Assembly (NCBI GenBank): GCA_013289855.1
Contig: JABCZD010000006.1
Location: 280,434-344,433 of the forward strand
Source of the DNA: Acidobacteriota bacterium
GTDB taxonomy: Bacteria > Acidobacteriota > Terriglobia > Acidiferrales > UBA7541
Length of the DNA: 64,000 nt
Direction of reading: 5' to 3'
Numbering within the stretch: position 1 is the first letter of the stretch; every line of letters begins with the position of its first letter. The translations under genes and the position numbers were made by a program. Below the pieces are notes generated by a model that had not been told where the DNA came from, did no database searches, and saw only the letters and a list, made by a program, of their open reading frames with translations. Shown piece by piece: positions 60,933 to 64,000 of this stretch.

Positions 60933-63776
60933 TCAATGGGTGTCCCGAACAAACTTCTCTAGCCTGCCGAGTCCGACCGCGAGGTCCTGACGGTTCTTCC
61001 AAAACTCTCCCCACAAATCGCCCTTTTTCTGCAGGCGCGCGGCCATGCTCCGAACATTCCAAATGCTGGGATCAGCTGCGGCGGTCAATTCCTCGGCGCT
61101 CAAAGGGGTGGAAACCGGCGCCTTCGGATACGCCCGCACGGAATATGCCGCGGCCAAAGGTTTCCCTCGCGCATTCTGCAAAGCGTCAATCAAAACGGTG
61201 CCCTTAGGCCGGCGCCGGACGGACCGCTCAAACGTGGTGATCTTCGGCAGTCTGGCGGCTGCAACCCGGCCTACGACTTCCGCAAACGTTCGCGTCTGCT
61301 CGTAGGTATATTCCGCACGCAGCGGAATAAAAATATGGAATCCGGAGGCTCCGGAGGTCTTCAAATAGCACTTCATGCGAATAGCCTGCAAAACCTGAAC
61401 AATTTCCGCCGCGACCTGCAAGACGGTCTTAAACGCGGTGTCGGGTGTGGGATCCAAATCAAAGAACACATAGTCCGGAGTATCCTGCGCATCGGCGCGG
61501 CTAGACCACGGATTGTGATCGATGCATCCCAAATTGGTCAGATACAAAAGCGCGGCGCGATCGTCGGCCATGACGTAGCGCATCTCTCCACCGCGCTCAT
61601 CCGAAAAAATCGTCGCGGTTTCCAGCCACTCCGGGATTCCCGCAGGGGCTTCCTTCTGAAAAAAAGCGGTTCCCGTAATTCCATTCGGATAGCGCCGCAA
61701 AACCAAGGGGCGTCCCGCGAGAAAAGGCAAAATGTAATCTGCCATTTCGCTGTAATACGAAAGCAAGTCGCGCTTGGTGATGCCGGACTCCGGAAAATAG
61801 ATCTTATCCAGATGGGTGAAGTGAACACTTTTGCGGTCGATGTCCAGAGTGAGATCCTGGCGGGCTTCGGCGCGAATGCGCTGGGCAATGTCCGTGCCGG
61901 AATTATCGCCGCGTTTCGCGTGCAGCTTGGGCGGTGTGAAGCTCGGAGCCACGGTCGTTTCGGGTTGGACGGGATTTAGCATGCGCGAAGAAGCTCGCAT
62001 CGCGGCCCACTTGGAAAGCGAAGATTTCTTTTTCGGCACCCGGTCATTAGGCGCAGCGTCAGCTCCTGTCAGGGGTCTTGTCTTTGTAGCTTGCCCCTTT
62101 GGTTCGCCGGCCAGCACAGGCTTTTCCGAGGCAAACGTTACGCTCTTGGCCTGGCGATCATTGCGCATCGACAAAAACACTGGGGCGCGCAAATTGTCCC
62201 CGTCGGTCCAGTTCGCAAACTTCACGCGCGCGACCAACTCCGGTTTGACCCATTCCACCGCTTCCGCAAGTCTGGGCACAGGATGAAAGGGGCTCTTGTC
62301 CACGCGCAAGGTTTGCAATTTCTCGAAAATGGTTCGCTGCTGCTCTTCGTCGAAACCCGTGCCGACGCTTCCGATGGCTTGCAATTGTTTTCCGTTGTAC
62401 AGACCAACGACCAGCGCTCCAAAGTATTTGCGGCTGCGTCGCGGCGCGGTCCAGCCACCGACCACGGCATCCAGTTCGTTCACAATCTTAAATTTCAGCC
62501 ACTGCGATGTGCGGTCACCTGAGTAGGCACTGCGCGCGTCCTTGGCAACAATACCCTCGAGCAATTTTTGTTTGGCGACTGCAAAGAGTTCTTCACCTTT
62601 TTCTTCAACGTGGGAGGAATAGCGTACGAGTTCATCGGTGCGCAAGATTTCATACAGCAGCTTCTTGCGATCCCGCAGGGCGGACTTGCGCAAATCGTAC
62701 CCATCGCAGTACAGGAGATCGAACGCGTAGTAAACTGCGGGCGTCGCTTCTAGCAATTTCGCCGATGGGTTCTCTACTCCGATGCGGTCTTGCAATCGCT
62801 GAAAATTACTTCGTCCATCAGGATCGAGGGCGACGATTTCGCCATCCAAAATTGCTGTAGGCGCGCGTACGTGCTCTGTCAGCTCCTGAAACTCCGGATA
62901 CTCCGGCGTCACATTACGGCCGGAGCGGGCATGTAGCGTGACGCGGCCGTTTGCAATAAACGCCACCGTGCGTACGCCATCCCACTTCACTTCAAAAATC
63001 CAGTCTGGATTGGAAAAAGGTTTTTCCGCCAGCCGCGCGAGGGTTACCGAGACTTCCTTCGGCATGGCCGCCTTCTGTGCTCCGGCAATTTTGGCCACGT
63101 CCAGAACGCTGAGTGGGTTCTCACTGCTGGCAAACGCCGCGTTGCCGGAGCGCGGCGGAATTGCCCCTGCTTTCTTTTTCGAGGTGTCTACGGCGCGCCC
63201 AGAGACGACCGATTCTCCATGCTCGTCGATGTTCCAACTCGTATCGACAAACGCGTCTTTGTGCTTGATCAACAGCCACTCGTTCTGCTTTTGGCTGTGC
63301 CGGATTTTCACCAGCACAAAACTTCCGTGCAGCTTTTCGCCCTGCAATGTGAATTTCAAATCGCCTTTGGCCAACTGCGCTTGTCCGCTTAGCGTTCCAT
63401 CTACTGTATAGGTGCCGCGATCCCAGACGATGACGTCGCCGCCGCCGTACTGTCCCTGAGGAATTTGCCCTTCAAAATTGCGGTATTCGAAGGGATGATC
63501 CTCCACCTGAATCGCCAAGCGCTTTACGGTGGGGTCGAGTGAGGGGCCTTTGGGCACGGCCCATGATTTCAGGACGCCGTCCATTTCGAGGCGAAGATCA
63601 TAGTGGAGGCGGGTGGCAGCGTGTTTTTGGATTACGAATTCCCGGGATGGTTTCGCGGCAAGAGCCGCGGGATCTCCGGCCGGCTCGGAGGTCACGGCAA
63701 AGTTGCGCTTGCGTTTATATTCTTCGAGTCGCGCCATGCCGTCAGTATCAGGGATATTGGGGAAAAGTTCCTCCAC
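60933..63776 (-). CDS. ligD: Multifunctional ATP-dependent DNA ligase D
   Basis: 947 residues carrying three activities for end joining with Ku. Residues ~20-200 are the 3'-phosphoesterase (ATRLHYDLRLEMDGVLKSWA, HPFEYRNFEGQIPQGQYGGG). Residues ~245-550 are the ligase, with AMP-accepting Lys264 in FEVKWDGVRT and LDGEIVALD. Residues ~655-940 are the primase-polymerase, with acidic metal site FFDLDPTPD and SGASGFHIFIPL. The order is phosphoesterase-ligase-polymerase, unlike mycobacterial LigD (polymerase first). A ~75-residue Ser/Lys-rich linker joins ligase and polymerase. An ATG at 63737 (MARLEEYKRKRNF) is an equally likely start. Confidence 0.95.
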   Translation of the reverse strand: MEELFPNIPDTDGMARLEEYKRKRNFAVTSEPAGDPAALAAKPSREFVIQKHAATRLHYDLRLEMDGVLKSWAVPKGPSLDPTVKRLAIQVEDHPFEYRNFEGQIPQGQYGGGDVIVWDRGTYTVDGTLSGQAQLAKGDLKFTLQGEKLHGSFVLVKIRHSQKQNEWLLIKHKDAFVDTSWNIDEHGESVVSGRAVDTSKKKAGAIPPRSGNAAFASSENPLSVLDVAKIAGAQKAAMPKEVSVTLARLAEKPFSNPDWIFEVKWDGVRTVAFIANGRVTLHARSGRNVTPEYPEFQELTEHVRAPTAILDGEIVALDPDGRSNFQRLQDRIGVENPSAKLLEATPAVYYAFDLLYCDGYDLRKSALRDRKKLLYEILRTDELVRYSSHVEEKGEELFAVAKQKLLEGIVAKDARSAYSGDRTSQWLKFKIVNELDAVVGGWTAPRRSRKYFGALVVGLYNGKQLQAIGSVGTGFDEEQQRTIFEKLQTLRVDKSPFHPVPRLAEAVEWVKPELVARVKFANWTDGDNLRAPVFLSMRNDRQAKSVTFASEKPVLAGEPKGQATKTRPLTGADAAPNDRVPKKKSSLSKWAAMRASSRMLNPVQPETTVAPSFTPPKLHAKRGDNSGTDIAQRIRAEARQDLTLDIDRKSVHFTHLDKIYFPESGITKRDLLSYYSEMADYILPFLAGRPLVLRRYPNGITGTAFFQKEAPAGIPEWLETATIFSDERGGEMRYVMADDRAALLYLTNLGCIDHNPWSSRADAQDTPDYVFFDLDPTPDTAFKTVLQVAAEIVQVLQAIRMKCYLKTSGASGFHIFIPLRAEYTYEQTRTFAEVVGRVAAARLPKITTFERSVRRRPKGTVLIDALQNARGKPLAAAYSVRAYPKAPVSTPLSAEELTAAADPSIWNVRSMAARLQKKGDLWGEFWKNRQDLAVGLGRLEKFVRDTH

Positions 63777-64000
63777 GTTTTCGGGTATTTGGGAGGATCG
63801 AGAAAGTGCAGGGGTTTACGCCGAGAAGTTACGCCGAGAGGTTTCGCCCGGGTAAGGTGGGGCGCAGCATGCTCCAGGGCTGTCCCAATTAGACGGAGTT
63901 TGCCCTTGCGAAGGTCGAAAGCGTTGGGTTTGTGGCGGTTTTTGTAGCATGCGGCGATGCAGGTTGGGTTGCTGCTGTCCCAACCAGGAACTAAAATTCC
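63777..64000. other. Right-end region upstream of ligD
   Basis: 224 bp with no gene recognised. It contains TGGGGCGCAGCATGC (63859-63873), the left half of the dispersed palindrome family. TGTCCCAA occurs twice (near 63882 and 63976). The ligD promoter should be here but no clear boxes were seen. Confidence 0.5.

Overview
The window reads as a chromosomal segment of a GC-rich, Gram-negative (diderm) bacterium. Lipid A genes (fabZ-lpxA-lpxI), a TonB protein, many secreted proteins and many small intergenic palindromes point to it. The mix of gene families (secreted M1/M3/M20 peptidases, a DUF1570-type peptidase, an AroD-AroE fusion, DUF2934, Ku/LigD, treZ-GH57-treY) fits a soil Acidobacteriota (Terriglobia-like) genome best. 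That placement is inference from family content, not from a marker gene. No rRNA, tRNA, CRISPR array, integrase, IS or phage gene was recognised.

Layout. 1-3 kb: start of an M3 peptidase, ndk, and sucCD, all on the minus strand. 3-12 kb, mostly plus strand: a GNAT, trpD, pgsA (with a good sigma70-type promoter), a secreted protein on the minus strand, an aroD-aroE fusion overlapping trpE, then trpG and an unknown gene. A pair of identical inverted palindromes brackets trpG and the unknown gene. 12-21 kb, minus strand: a secreted M20 peptidase, hflX, miaA, and a tightly overlapping envelope operon fabZ-lpxA-lpxI-Gfo/Idh-tonB. 21-32 kb: peptidases (M20, DUF1570, M1), a DUF4349 protein, an ABC exporter with a TPR protein, a radical SAM protein and a BrnT/BrnA toxin-antitoxin pair. 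32-40 kb: fumC, a secreted protein, CoA transferase A/B, a cytochrome c, a DUF5666-like protein and modABC. 40-58 kb: carbohydrate metabolism, with glycogen debranching enzyme and a GH63-like glucosidase on the minus strand and treZ-GH57-treY on the plus strand. These are separated by an HtrA protease, a response regulator, a stress protein and an AI-2E transporter. 58-64 kb: a methyltransferase, small proteins including a metallothionein-like peptide, and the Ku/LigD end-joining pair.

Central metabolism (sucCD, fumC, CoA transferase), aromatic amino acid synthesis (aroDE, trpDEG), lipid A synthesis and alpha-glucan/trehalose metabolism are the main themes. Many neighbours overlap by four bases (ATGA), which suggests translational coupling. 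Features not visible as ordinary long ORFs include two genes whose complete N-terminus needs a CTG start (trpD and a secreted M20 peptidase), a 53-residue metallothionein-like gene, and a 32-residue membrane peptide overlapping miaA. Others are a family of REP-like palindromes (one of which encodes the C-terminal tail of MiaA), a possible transcription attenuator before the GH63/GDE/mod genes, and a 40-41 bp periodic triple repeat after treY.
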